Assembly (NCBI RefSeq): GCF_011397635.1
Contig: NC_064770.1
Coordinates: 34,806,598 to 34,870,597 of the forward strand
DNA from: Epinephelus fuscoguttatus
Lineage: Eukaryota > Chordata > Actinopteri > Perciformes > Serranidae
Direction of reading: 5' to 3'
Length of the DNA: 64,000 bases
The notes under the pieces are model-generated. The model did not search any database. It was given only the letters and a program-made list of their open reading frames with translations, and was not told where the DNA came from. This document shows, piece after piece, positions 43,901 through 52,300 of this stretch. The first letter of the stretch is position 1; every line of letters begins with the position of its first letter. The translations under genes and the position numbers were made by a program.

Positions 43901-46200
43901 CCACAAATAAACACAAAACAACCACAAAGAGACACAAAACAACTACAAAATGACCAATAGACCCACCAAAACAAGAGACGCAAATCGACATGAAGTCACA
44001 AAACATTCTTAAAGAGACAAATGACTTGTGTCTGTGCTCAGGAGCTTGTTGTTTCATAATCCGTCCATGTTCTCACTCAGTCATGTCTCATCCTTCAGAT
44101 GCCCAGCCAGCTCAGCAGGCTCTGTGTAAAGTTCGTACAGAGGTGGTCGAGGTCACCAGGGCGATGTTGGACCGCAGCAACGCTAACTTCCTGTTGTGGC
44201 CGCCCTGCGTGGAGGTGCAGCGCTGCTCTGGCTGCTGCAACACCAAGAGCCTGCAGTGTGTCCCTCACGTCACACACACCAGATACTTGCAGGTAAACAA
44301 CACAAACACACACAAAAATTAACAGTACACAAATGTCTAAAAACACACATCAACAACATCCTGGAAAGGCTGTTTGTATAACACTCCAATCCACTGTTAT
44401 GAACCTCACCAGGTCATGAAGATAGAGTACGTCAACAAAAGACCAACTTACGCCAAAGCAGTGGTGTCTGTGGTTGATCATGTGGAGTGCCGATGTCAGC
44501 CCACTCCACGTCCTCCTGTGCCCAAGAAAAAATCATCTCGCAGACAGCATAACCACCAGCATCGAAACCAGACGCTCAGCCAAGGACACGGACAGGTACA
44601 GTGTGAATGTTGTTTGCTATACTGTCAGGGCAGTGCATTACCACTTCACTTCTTCCATTGTTTACTTTATATTTAGCTGACTTGCACTTTGTTTAATTTC
44701 ATTGTAAAAGGTCAAGATGCACTCAAAGGATGAACTCCATCAGTGGGATGAGCTGAAGCAGAACCAGAGGGCCCACCTGGAGGACCTCCTGGAGCAGCAC
44801 TGGAGCCCCAGAGGAGACACCTTCACTCAGCCTGGTGAGGGGTACAGTTTGGCTGGGGAGGACACATCTCGCTCTGGAGAGGCTGTACTGTTTGCTCCAC
44901 ACTGGGCACATAACGCCACCAGGCTCCTTGGGACTAAAGACCAAACTGAGAATGCGGCGAATGTGGATGGGAGGAATGGTCAGATCTCGGATGGCAACAA
45001 GACTGTTTCCTCAGTGGATAATGTTGGTCTTGAGGTAAAAAACAAGTTGGTGGAAGGTGAAGATGGGTTGCTGCTCAACAATACTGAAGGGAAAGTTAAT
45101 GATGCAAACAGGAGCAGGGACGAAGGCACACAAACACACAGGCCACCACGGCAAGAAGACAAAACCAAACTTTCAAAGAGCCACACGAGTGGTTCCTCTC
45201 ACCCTGCTACTCAGATTCCTCAAGCCGAGTTCAGTCCTACTGAGGCGCCCAGTCAGAGAGTCGTGAGCAGGTTCCGACCAACCAAAGAGCCGAATCCAGA
45301 GCCTCGAGAGCAGGCAAGACGGAGAGACAATGAGACTCCAGATGAGGTGAGGATATTACAGACAGAGGAGGAGAAACTGGAGCAGGAGAGAAAAGAGCTT
45401 CTGCTTCTCCACAGCAGGCTGGACCGAGAGAAGGAGATACTGAGACAGCAGCAGATGAAGCGTGAAGAGGAGGAAAGGCAGAGAGGAAAGGAAACGGATA
45501 GTCAGCATCACCAGCATGGTAAACACCATCATCATCTGCAAACAACCACACAGAAACCAGGTAAGAGACATGTTTGAGAACTATGAACTGATAAAAATAC
45601 AAAGAAGAGCCTGTTCTTATTCCTTGGCCGTCAAATAGTGATGCTTTGTCATGCACCCTTTGGTATCTCCATGAGACTCACTAACTACCTCCAGCGTAAA
45701 CCCACCCTTTGCAAGATTTGATACTCAGAGCAACTGATGTGGTTTAAAGGGTGAGAAAGTTTGTGTAGGGTCGGTGGAAGGGGTAGTAGATGGTAGGGGT
45801 GTGGGAGAAAATTGATACAGCATAGCATCACAATATTTTTATGTGGCAATATTGTAAGGTACAATATTGTATTGTAGGGTGAATTTAGCATGGGTAACAC
45901 ACGCCAAGGGAATGAGAAAGCGTCGCTATTTGATGACCTGGGATGAGAAAGCGCATTGTATATTTTTAACTCAAGGATTTTCGCAGTAACACAAAGCCAC
46001 ACGAAAAGAAACAAAACAGATTTTTAGTATTTTTTTTTTAGTAATGTGTAAATCCTTTTCTGGCAGCAACAACATCTACAACGACCACACGGCAGCCATC
46101 AGCTCCAGCAGGCCCCAGACCTCCAGCCCGTCCAAAGAAAAGGAGGAGGAAGAATCGCAAACAAATCAGCAAGGCAGCTATGAGAGCGATGTTAATGTAA
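28839..46200 (+). CDS. pdgfb: Platelet-derived growth factor subunit B (whole gene, 7 coding exons)
   Basis: Secreted ligand that dimerises and activates PDGF receptors, guiding pericyte and smooth-muscle recruitment. Coding exons: 28839-28904, 38620-38716, 41562-41618, 44099-44292, 44413-44595, 44711-45560, 46067-46200. Phases join cleanly into 526 residues. In order: signal peptide (1-22), propeptide, RxxR processing site (R68-R71), PDGF/VEGF core with eight cysteines (83, 110, 116, 119, 120, 127, 164, 166) at exactly the human spacing, a basic patch (173-180), a long extra segment (200-482) and a basic retention-type tail (504-514). [15 protein letters not shown] is diagnostic of the family, and [12 protein letters not shown] favours B over A. 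Human PDGF-B has 241 residues; the excess is nearly all in exon 6. Teleost a/b paralogue not resolvable. Confidence 0.94.
28905..32870 (+). other. pdgfb intron 1, first part
   Basis: No other gene was recognised. 30130-30770 looks like old repeat sequence without clear ends. 31340-32400 shows nothing specific. 32395-32470 carries words (GATACAATACCTTGAG, TTTTCGATACCATGAC) similar to fish MITEs. Coding continues at 38620. Confidence 0.5.
32880..33835 (+). repeat. Dispersed repeat family B with expanded internal minisatellite
   Basis: Starts near GTGGTTATTAGTCTGG/CACTTGGTTATGG and ends with AATGCCAACGTTTTG...GACTGGGC. In between are about nine to ten degenerate units of about 60 bp based on GGGGCTAAAAAGCCGCAGG, AAACACGGTGACGGGTCCC and CACCCACATTTG. 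The same frame of ends with only about three units occurs at 49010-49400. Non-coding; class unknown. Confidence 0.7.
35360..36067. mobile_element. Foldback element with about 125-bp inverted arms
   Basis: The arm at 35360-35487 (GCAGAGGAGATACCTGCACA ... CTGGGCTGGACAGCCAC ... CATCTGTGCACAAAAAGAAG) is repeated in reverse complement at 35942-36067 with few differences. The loop holds a T/TTTTA-rich stretch (35505-35690) and ordinary sequence. It has no coding capacity (the 84-codon frame here is pure poly-T/A). Confidence 0.8.
35505..35692. repeat. TTTTA/TTTTATTTTG low-complexity tract
   Basis: Almost only T and A with TTTTATTTTATTTT units and occasional TTTGTATTT; internal to the foldback element. 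Confidence 0.9.
36171..36189. repeat. Poly(A) run
   Basis: About 19 A residues in AAATAAAAAAAAAA context, soon after the foldback's right arm. Confidence 0.8.
36620..37757. repeat. Dispersed repeat family A, copy 3, interrupted
   Basis: Follows the family A word order from CTTGGGCAGTGACTTACGGC to GGTCGGAGTGAGAATGTGTT, but is interrupted by the element at 36954-37623. The sequence on the two sides (GTGCTTCTAT | TATTTTGAAAG) is contiguous in the copies at 14.4 and 25.6 kb. Confidence 0.7.
36954..37623. mobile_element. DNA element nested in family A repeat
   Basis: Begins AGTGTGCCAG and ends CTGGCACACT, a perfect 10-bp inverted repeat. Near the two ends are further mirrored words (AACCCGAAACT; AACTTCCGGGTT). 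The uninterrupted family A copies lack this 670-bp block, which confirms it as an insertion. No transposase frame. Confidence 0.75.
38326..38350. repeat. (CA)n microsatellite
   Basis: About eleven CA units in pdgfb intron 1, 270 bp before exon 2. Confidence 0.9.
38620..38716 (+). CDS. pdgfb: pdgfb exon 2: propeptide
   Basis: Preceded by GTGTTTCAG and followed by GTAAAG. Encodes [20 protein letters not shown], then [12 protein letters not shown]. This aligns with the human propeptide pattern DPIPEELYEML...SFDDLQRLL. The exon ends after one base of the next codon. Confidence 0.93.
38930..39205. repeat. MITE-like repeat (GGAAAAATCGATACAGC family)
   Basis: Left words GGAAAAATCGATACAGCAAA and GTATCGTTACTAAATGCC; right part ATTGTGATAATATCGTATCA mirrors it. 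A second short copy lies at 45798-45890 (GGGAGAAAATTGATACAGCA) in intron 6. Located in pdgfb intron 2. Confidence 0.5.
39679..39751 (-). repeat. tRNA-derived SINE head, minus strand (truncated)
   Basis: The minus strand reads GGGGCGCCCAGTGGCTCGGT, then CGGTGGAGCGGGTGCCCC, and so on to GCAGCGGCCACAGG, the same head type as at 18160. It stops before the B box. Confidence 0.55.
39815..40770. repeat. Unclassified dispersed repeat in pdgfb intron 2
   Basis: Contains phrases repeated within itself and typical of high-copy fish repeats: TTTCACATAGATTGACCACG, then GTCAGTGAG (about 39878), recurring as TTTCACATGGATTGACCAAG, then TCAGACAGACAG (about 40730), and GCGCCACCCAGTTGCCAATT, recurring as GCGACCCCCTTTGGCCAATT. 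Open frames are short and broken. Possibly an old LINE 3' region. Confidence 0.45.
41562..41618 (+). CDS. pdgfb: pdgfb exon 3: end of propeptide with RxxR site
   Basis: 57 bp between TTTGTCTCAG and GTGAGC. Encodes [19 protein letters not shown]. The RLPR|SL sequence is a minimal furin-type site (R68, R71) at the place where human PDGF-B has RGRR|SL. The exon is shorter than the human one, so the propeptide is trimmed. Confidence 0.88.
41619..44098 (+). other. pdgfb: pdgfb intron 3
   Basis: Contains unique-looking sequence to about 42780, then a large minisatellite up to 43975. The acceptor region has two in-frame AG sites, at 44080 and 44098. Confidence 0.8.
42790..43975. repeat. Minisatellite, period about 20 bp (ACAAAGAGACACAAAACAAC)
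   Basis: Dozens of degenerate units built from ACAAAGAGACACAAAACAACC, with variants AAAGAGTTACAAAACAACAA and AAGACATACATAAAGAAACA. The array is denser and more regular from 43240 onwards. The + strand almost lacks T and has few G outside AGAG. The long minus-strand frames (up to 194 codons of [11 protein letters not shown] repeats) are by-products of the period and not genes. The array ends about 120 bp before the pdgfb core exon. Confidence 0.9.
44099..44292 (+). CDS. pdgfb: pdgfb exon 4: growth factor core, six cysteines
   Basis: Acceptor CATCCTTCAG, donor GTAAAC. Encodes residues 74-138 including C83, C110, C116, C119, C120 and C127. These form the cystine-knot and dimer bonds of the family (C-27-C-6-C-3-CC-7-C, identical to human). 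[20 protein letters not shown] is almost unchanged from mammals. An upstream AG at 44079-44080 is in the same phase and would add six residues (VMSHPS) before D74. Confidence 0.95.
44413..44595 (+). CDS. pdgfb: pdgfb exon 5: end of core and basic patch
   Basis: Acceptor CCTCACCAG, donor GTACAG; 61 whole codons. [20 protein letters not shown], then VDHVECRC, supplies the receptor-contact loops and the last two cysteines (C164, C166). It is followed by a Pro-rich linker and the basic run [10 protein letters not shown] (residues 174-183). One N-glycosylation sequon (NQT) lies near the end. Confidence 0.95.
44711..45560 (+). CDS. pdgfb: pdgfb exon 6: long fish-specific insertion
   Basis: Open throughout its 850 bp, with a consensus donor (CAG/GTAAGA) and an acceptor GTAAAAG. 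It adds residues 200-482. Visible parts: an N-terminal acidic/amphipathic stretch ([20 protein letters not shown]), a low-complexity acidic and Ser/Thr-rich middle with sequons NAT, NKT, NNT and NRS, a strongly predicted-looking coiled coil at about 410-459 ([20 protein letters not shown]), and a His-rich run at 464-474 ([10 protein letters not shown]). There is no cysteine. The human exon at this position encodes only the short basic tail. Function unknown; being part of pdgfb rests on phase, open frame and splice sites on both sides. Confidence 0.88.
46067..46200 (+). CDS. pdgfb: pdgfb exon 7: basic retention-type C terminus
   Basis: Acceptor TTTTCTGGCAG. The split codon G|CA restores the frame and gives [20 protein letters not shown], then the basic run [11 protein letters not shown], then a short end closing at TAA. 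In mammals the basic C-terminal motif holds PDGF-B on heparan sulphate of the matrix and cell surface; this run is the obvious counterpart. The Thr-rich start could be O-glycosylated (inference). Confidence 0.9.
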
Positions 46201-48230
46201 ACCTAAAATAAAGCGAGGTGAGTTCACCGAATATTTAGGTAATAAAGGAGAATAAATCAGTTTTGAATAACCGTGAATAATATTGCTATTTACTGATTAA
46301 TAATGCATTTTGTTTTAGTCACCAGTATGTAAGGGGTTTAAAGTACGTCTTCCTGTGTTTTCCCTTCAGTGACACAAAGTGAACTCGGTGTATTTCGTGG
46401 ATCCAGAGGTGAAGCAGAGTGACTCCCTTCATATAAGTATTTATTCACTTGTCAGTAACCTGGTCGTCCTGTGAGATCTCCTCCGTAACACTACTAATGA
46501 CTGTCTGGTGAACCTGTAACTACACCTGTGTGGAATAAGAGGAGGGTAAGAAGAAAATGGAATATAAATAAAAGGTGGACCTTGTAAAGAGAACGCTTTC
46601 CTCTACAACGACAGTTGCTGGTATGAAGTAACAAGTCGCACCCAAAGACTGATAAGTTGTGTGCGAGCACAGCACCTGTGGGGGACTGAAACTGCATCGC
46701 TGTAGAGCTGTGGAAAAAAAGTGCAATTTCAAAACTCTTCTTGAAACCTTGTTTTGATATCAACAGAGAGAAACTGCACTTATATGTTGACAGAAGCGAG
46801 TCTATATGGGGTTCAAATGGCAAAGTTTGTTGCTAAAGACTGAACCACAGTCAGACTGGACTACAAAGCGCATCTGGTGGAAAAATGGACATTCAAATGG
46901 ACATAACTCTTTGTGTCACTGAAGAATATGTTGTGTTGTAATTGGATAAACATAGAGACAATCATCAATGGACTGCAACAACAAGTAATGCTGACTAAAC
47001 TGAGCAGTATTTCCGTGTTGGATAGAACTACATACTGAAGGTCTCAGTGTTGGGAAGACGAAGCTGTGTAGATTTACCGTACCAAGGCCTGATATCATTT
47101 ATTAGCTTTGTAAAACAGTGGTGGTCTCTCTTTAACCATATTTAATATTTAACTCATTGCAAACACTGGAATTACACAGATGTGATTAGAGGACAAAAAC
47201 ATCAAATGTTACATTTCAAAATCTCATCACAGGTGTGAAGAAAAAGGTGCTATCTGAAGACGAGGTGATAGCGTTACACCTGTGAGCTGACGTTGTACTA
47301 TATTTCTTATTTATTTATCTCTGCCGTTACTGTGGATTAACTTTTTATTCAACTACTGCAAACAAGATGTGGTAGAGATATGTAACGATGCTTCATGATG
47401 GCTGGGTGGTTCGAACAGAAAGACAGGTTTTTAAAAGATCAGAACCTTCTGTGTCCTCCCAGGGTCATGCTGTGTTTAACCTCTATGTCAAATGTGCATT
47501 TGTTTTGTATGCCAAAGTGTGTGGTGTAGTGTGTGTGTGTGGGCTTGTGCCTGCACCTACACTTCTGTCATGCATCTCAATACTCACGTAGAAGCATTAT
47601 CTGTTTCTCTCTTTGATAAAGACACGTCTCCCTTCCACTGAAACAATCACATTCCTTCTAAACTCTGGGAGGAAAGGAAAGAAACGCGTACCTACAGTAC
47701 AACACATTTTTCTTCAAGTGCCCCCACTGTATTTGTTTCATTAATCTACAACACATTGTTTTTGACATTTCATTTAAGTAAATCAAAAGTCACTTAAAGA
47801 GCCAGCAAGAATCCAAACATTGCAAATGTAGATAATGTATTTGTGTCCCTTGTATTTCCATTAGTACATTTAGAAATACTGGTGATGCTGTTTGTGTCCA
47901 ATAATCCATAATCAGCCAAACATCTTAAGTTATTGAAAAACATGGCTTGTACATTCCTCATGCCAACTTACAACTGTTACTGATTGTGTCTGTTTTATTG
48001 TAAAATATGATAAGAAACAGAATGTTTGTGATAACTTTGCCACCTAATGCTATTTTCATATGGGTATAAGAAGCTAATGTGTTTAAATCTACTTTGTTTT
48101 GTGTTTTTATTCATTTTCACCAGTTTTCCACGAATTAGCTTCCATAAGGCCAAAGTTTTGTTAAACTCTAACTGGGCTGACAGTGAATGAGCAACAGACA
48201 AATAAAGCAAAGCTGGTTTTAATGCTAGTG
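46201..48230 (+). other. pdgfb: pdgfb 3' untranslated region with a late intron
   Basis: A consensus donor (GCGAG/GTGAGT, exon end 46217) lies 17 bases after the stop, and a strong acceptor (TTTTCCCTTCAG) ends at 46369, implying a 152-bp intron in the 3' UTR. Human PDGFB also has a non-coding last exon. The final exon would run from 46370 to a poly(A) site after AATAAA at 48201-48206, about 1.85 kb. An earlier AATAAA is at 46567. An AU-rich TATTTATTTAT (about 47308) may affect stability. Confidence 0.6.
48201..48206 (+). promoter_or_regulatory. pdgfb: Candidate pdgfb poly(A) signal
   Basis: AATAAA about 2 kb after the stop codon. The cleavage site is unverified. Confidence 0.45.
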
Positions 48231-48480
48231 CATCATAACGTTGTACATATGCACAGCAGTGCTTTGAGTTAAATGTTAACATTGGCACGCTAACATACTG
48301 ATGCTAAGCAGGTGTGGTTTTTATTATCTTTAGCATCTTAGTTTAGCACGTAGCATGCTAACATGTGCTAATTAGTACCAAACACAAAGAACAGATGAGT
48401 TTTAGTTTTGCAGGTTATTTAGTCAGAAACCTTTGTGCAAACCATGGATAGATTACTTTGCATGTTGTTATGCAGCGGAT

Positions 48481-48976
48481 TAGGGCTGTGCAATTATGGA
48501 AAAAAATCATAATCATGATTATTTTGGTCAAGATTGAACTCACAATTATGCAAACGATTATGCGGCGCACGTGATGACTTATATTGTTTACACGACGGCA
48601 TGTCATTTCTGTCTCTACATGGTCGCACGTTTCCAATTCTGCTTTGCTCTGTATCGTGCACAGCGGAGTTCGGCTCCGATGCGCACACACACACACACAC
48701 AGAACAACCTCTCTCACTCTCCCTCTGCCATTTTCCACACGCTGTTTTTGAAATCACCTGCCCCTCGCATCATTCGTAGTTCACCTACTTGACTGGCTTG
48801 TGGAGTGAGAGGAGGGGAGGGGGCGGTACTGCTCATGCGTGGCTTCTGTAGAAGACAAAATAACATCTCCAGGTGTCTGTGACCAAAAATCATTTACCCT
48901 CGATTTCAGTAAATTTGTAATCTTTTGACCTCAAAATCGTAATTGCGATCACCAGACGATTGATAGCACAGCACTA
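48481..48976. mobile_element. hAT-type MITE with 8-bp target duplication
   Basis: Begins TAGGGCTGTGC and ends GCACAGCACTA (10 of 11 mirrored). Flanks CAGCGGAT (48473-48480) and CAACGGAT (48977-48984) match at 7 of 8 bases. A CA run at 48684-48699 lies inside. No transposase. It sits just after the putative pdgfb poly(A) site. Confidence 0.82.
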
Positions 48977-49009
48977 CAACGGATATGTTGGAACTTTATA
49001 TTTCAACTT

Positions 49010-49400
49010 CGTTGTGGTTAACCACGTGGTTATGATTAGGAAAAGATCATGTTTTGGCTTAAAATACCTGGTCTGGGGGCACAATGCTGGCTGGAAAAGC
49101 AGTGATATCTCTGTGAAAAACAATTGCTTTTCATGCCTTAATAGCTGCTAGAAACATGGCGATGGGCCACCACAAAACACTCATGTTTGCTGCCTAAAAC
49201 GCCGTGGAAACACAGCAATGACTCCCGAAATAATAAGCAGTTGTTTATTGTGGTCAGCACCTTGGGAGGCGTCTTGCCAAGGTTACGTGCCATCCACCAT
49301 ACCTTCCAGCTTTCACCTCCAGAAATGTGTTAATGTAAGGTATTTGTGGTTTGCAGAAACATACAATGCCAACATTTGCGTCTGTTGACTGGGCTTATTC
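49010..49400 (+). repeat. Dispersed repeat family B, short copy
   Basis: From CCACGTGGTTATGATTAGG to AATGCCAACATTTGC...GACTGGGC, the same boundaries as 32880-33835, but with only about three internal units. Confidence 0.65.
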
Positions 49401-51631
49401 CCAAAGTGATTTAATTCACCCTGAGGGTCACATAAATGTGTCTTAGACCTGAGGAAGCCCTAAAACAAATTTAATGGAAATCCATCAAATCAAATGACAT
49501 TTAAGCAAAATCCAAAAATGTCAACCTCACGGTGTTGCTGGAGGTAAAGTCAGGAGATCATCTGAGTCATTAGGATTCATCCTCTAAACATGGATGTCTG
49601 TCCCAAATTTCATTTATTCAACAGCTGAGATATTTCAGTCTGAACCAAAGCAGAAAACAAACTTTTTTTAACACTCCAAACTCTTTAAGGAAGGATAAAG
49701 CCTGACTTTTTTATGACACCGTGAACTCTCTGACTTTCTTACCTCCTTGTGAACCCAGGTGGATTTATTTACTAAGCCTGTTTGGCATATTGCGTCTACG
49801 GAGAGCATCTGCAGCTCCCCGGAGACATCACATTGACTCCTTAAATTCACACTGCCTGGTATTGAGCGTTAGTCCCAGTGATGCGCAATGAGGTTTGCTC
49901 TATCTGAGACAAGAGGGAGAGTAAAGAAAGAGTGGGGGCTGATGTGCTGTAGGTGAACTCTGGCACACACACTCTTTGTGGTTAGTTTTTCACACTTGAC
50001 TCTTGGCTGTAAAAACTCCCAATCTCAGCAGCCATCTGCACAGTTATGTCTGCTAATTATCGAGTCAAGAAGTCATCTGCTCCACTGTCTAAATGAAATC
50101 ATACGAGGAATGGCTTTGAAGCGGAATAAACATCAGATTTAAACCATGTTTAGAGTAAACGGGCGTTTACTTACATGTATGCAGTCGTAATTATGGTCCT
50201 CACACATTTAGGACTTAGGACCACGTTCTTGGTCTCGACTTGATGTAATTTCCATGAATCACCAGGTCTGATGTCTGCACCAAATGACAATTTTGCAGAA
50301 AGCTGCTAGCATCAGCGTCTCACCCTTAATCCCCCTGTACATGACTCCTAAAATTCAGTGTGTATTCTGCTATTCATGTATTACTTCCCATTGCCTTACT
50401 GTCAGTCTCACACAGACATACTACTTCTAAACAGCACACCACCTCCAAATTCAGCATCGAGGTGGGATGGCTGTTTTTCCGCGGGTGTCCCAGCAGGTCC
50501 CCACCCCCGCTGACTTCAAACAGGAGCGGGAAAGAGAAGTGCGTGGAGGCTTGTTGACTGTGACAAACACACACACAGGGGTCAACCACCATGACAGCGT
50601 GGGAGGGTCTCCAAGGGACCAGAGACTGTGACTAAAGACGTGAGATGGTTCATAGCTCACTGGCTGACCTTAAAGAAAGATATGGCTTGTTGGGTCTCAA
50701 CAACACGGTTACCTGACCAGCAAACAACATAATGAGCCATTGAGACAGAACCTGACGAACAATTTAACAAAGACCAAACTGGTTTAGAACCATGACCCAA
50801 CATAATCACCAGTTAAAGCCTGTTGCATAATATCAATTGTGTTAGGATTCATTGGTGGAGTACACTGGTGCCTTTCCTGACGTCATGGGGACACAAGTCA
50901 CACAGTCACATTGTGGGGACTCATCTCATGTTTGGGAACAAACAGTGTGTCCTCAAAGGTTTGACCTTTTGTTAAGGTTAGGATAAGGGTTTGGGGAATG
51001 CGCATAGTGGTTATGATCAGGGTCAGGGTAAGTCTCTAGAGAATTAAAGAATGCATTGTCCTCCTAAGTGATGGAAACGAGTTTATGTGTGTGAAATCAG
51101 GCACTGAAACATGTGGTGGGCCTCTGGGAATGTGCATCCATGCAGAACAGCAGCAGCTTCAACATCACTTAATAAAAAGCCTATTTAAGGTCTATTCTTC
51201 TCTCTAATCTCATTTATCGGAGGGTGGGGGCACCTACCATTTTTGATAATGTCAAAATGCATATTTTTAGACATCAATGAGAACACACCACTGTTATCTC
51301 AATAAAACACTGCCCCTGCTTCACATCTTCATGAGCAGTCATAAGAAATAGTGAAAAGATCATTAATTCCTTCAAAGTCAATGAAATGGCAAAGGCCTTA
51401 TCGGCTTACGCAAGCTACCAAACAATTTCAACCAATGATATCACAACATCCATCCATCAGTTAATGTGCAACTTCTGGCTGGACAGAGCTAGTTAGCAAG
51501 CTAGCAAGAGCATGATACCTCAGTGTGTCCGCGTTTCCCCAAAATACTGTGGTTACGGGCTGCGGGCTGAATTTATGGTGGTGGTGAGGACGTTTCCAGT
51601 TACCTCTCTGTCACTTCTGCTAAATTTGTGT
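49401..51631. other. Intergenic stretch, no gene recognised
   Basis: 49440-49640 resembles a LINE 3' region (CATGGATGTCTGTCCCAAAT, then TTCAACAGCTGAGATATTTC). The remainder shows no supported exon or RNA gene. Confidence 0.45.
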
Positions 51632-52300
51632 TAAATTTGGTCCGTGTACTTCGCAGCCATTCATTTTTCATTTCGATAAATCAAATTGAAACACGGAAAA
51701 CCAACCATTATCCGTTTTTTGTTTTGAAATGACCAAACGAAAAAGGAAAAAAACAATCCGTCTCCCATTTTTTATTTGATAATAAAGAAAAGAAAAACGG
51801 AAAACGAATCATTAGCCATTATCCGATTTAATTTGGGAATTTAAAAAGACCCCGTGGAAAACTCCTTTCTCTATTTTTTGTTCGTTTCTTCTCTGTGACC
51901 AGTAAGTTGCATTCATGTGGTGTCGGAATAATCGGAAAAATGACTTAACGACTGGGAAAATACACATGAACGCCTGCTCATGTCAGAAAACAACTTGGAG
52001 ATAATTTTGGAACAGGAGCCGACTTGACTGAAATTGACGTCACTTTCACAGAAAACTGGTGGACAGAGTTTCCCACAGGGTTTTTCTTAAATTCTAAAAT
52101 TAAATCAGATAACGGATAACGATTTGTTTTCCGTTTTTCTTTTCTTTATTATCAAATAAAAAAATGGGAGACGGATCATTTTTTTCCTTTTTCGCTTGGT
52201 CATTTCAAAACAAAAAACGGATAATGGTTGGTTTTCCGTGTTTCAATTTGTTATTTTGAAACAAAAAACGAATGGCCACAAAGTACATGGACCAAATTTA
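51632..52300. mobile_element. Large foldback element, arms about 220 bp
   Basis: TTAAATTTGGTCCGTGTACT at the left is mirrored by AAGTACATGGACCAAATTTA at the right. The arms 51632-51860 and about 52072-52300 are near reverse complements along their whole length (for example AAACACGGAAAACCAACCAT against ATGGTTGGTTTTCCGTGTTT; GGGAGACGGATCATTTTTTT against its partner). The unpaired centre is about 210 bp. A single strand would form a long hairpin. No coding capacity. Confidence 0.85.

Noticed and set aside
43257..44057. Long minus-strand open frames up to 194 codons rich in [14 protein letters not shown]
   Set aside because: They are the translated reverse strand of the 20-bp minisatellite; a repeat without stops in several frames gives overlapping frames, and no start context, splice site or domain supports them.
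44099..44296. PDGF-A or VEGF instead of PDGF-B
   Set aside because: The core reads RTEV...[24 protein letters not shown], matching B (A has [21 protein letters not shown]); VEGF lacks this [10 protein letters not shown] form and the exon layout.
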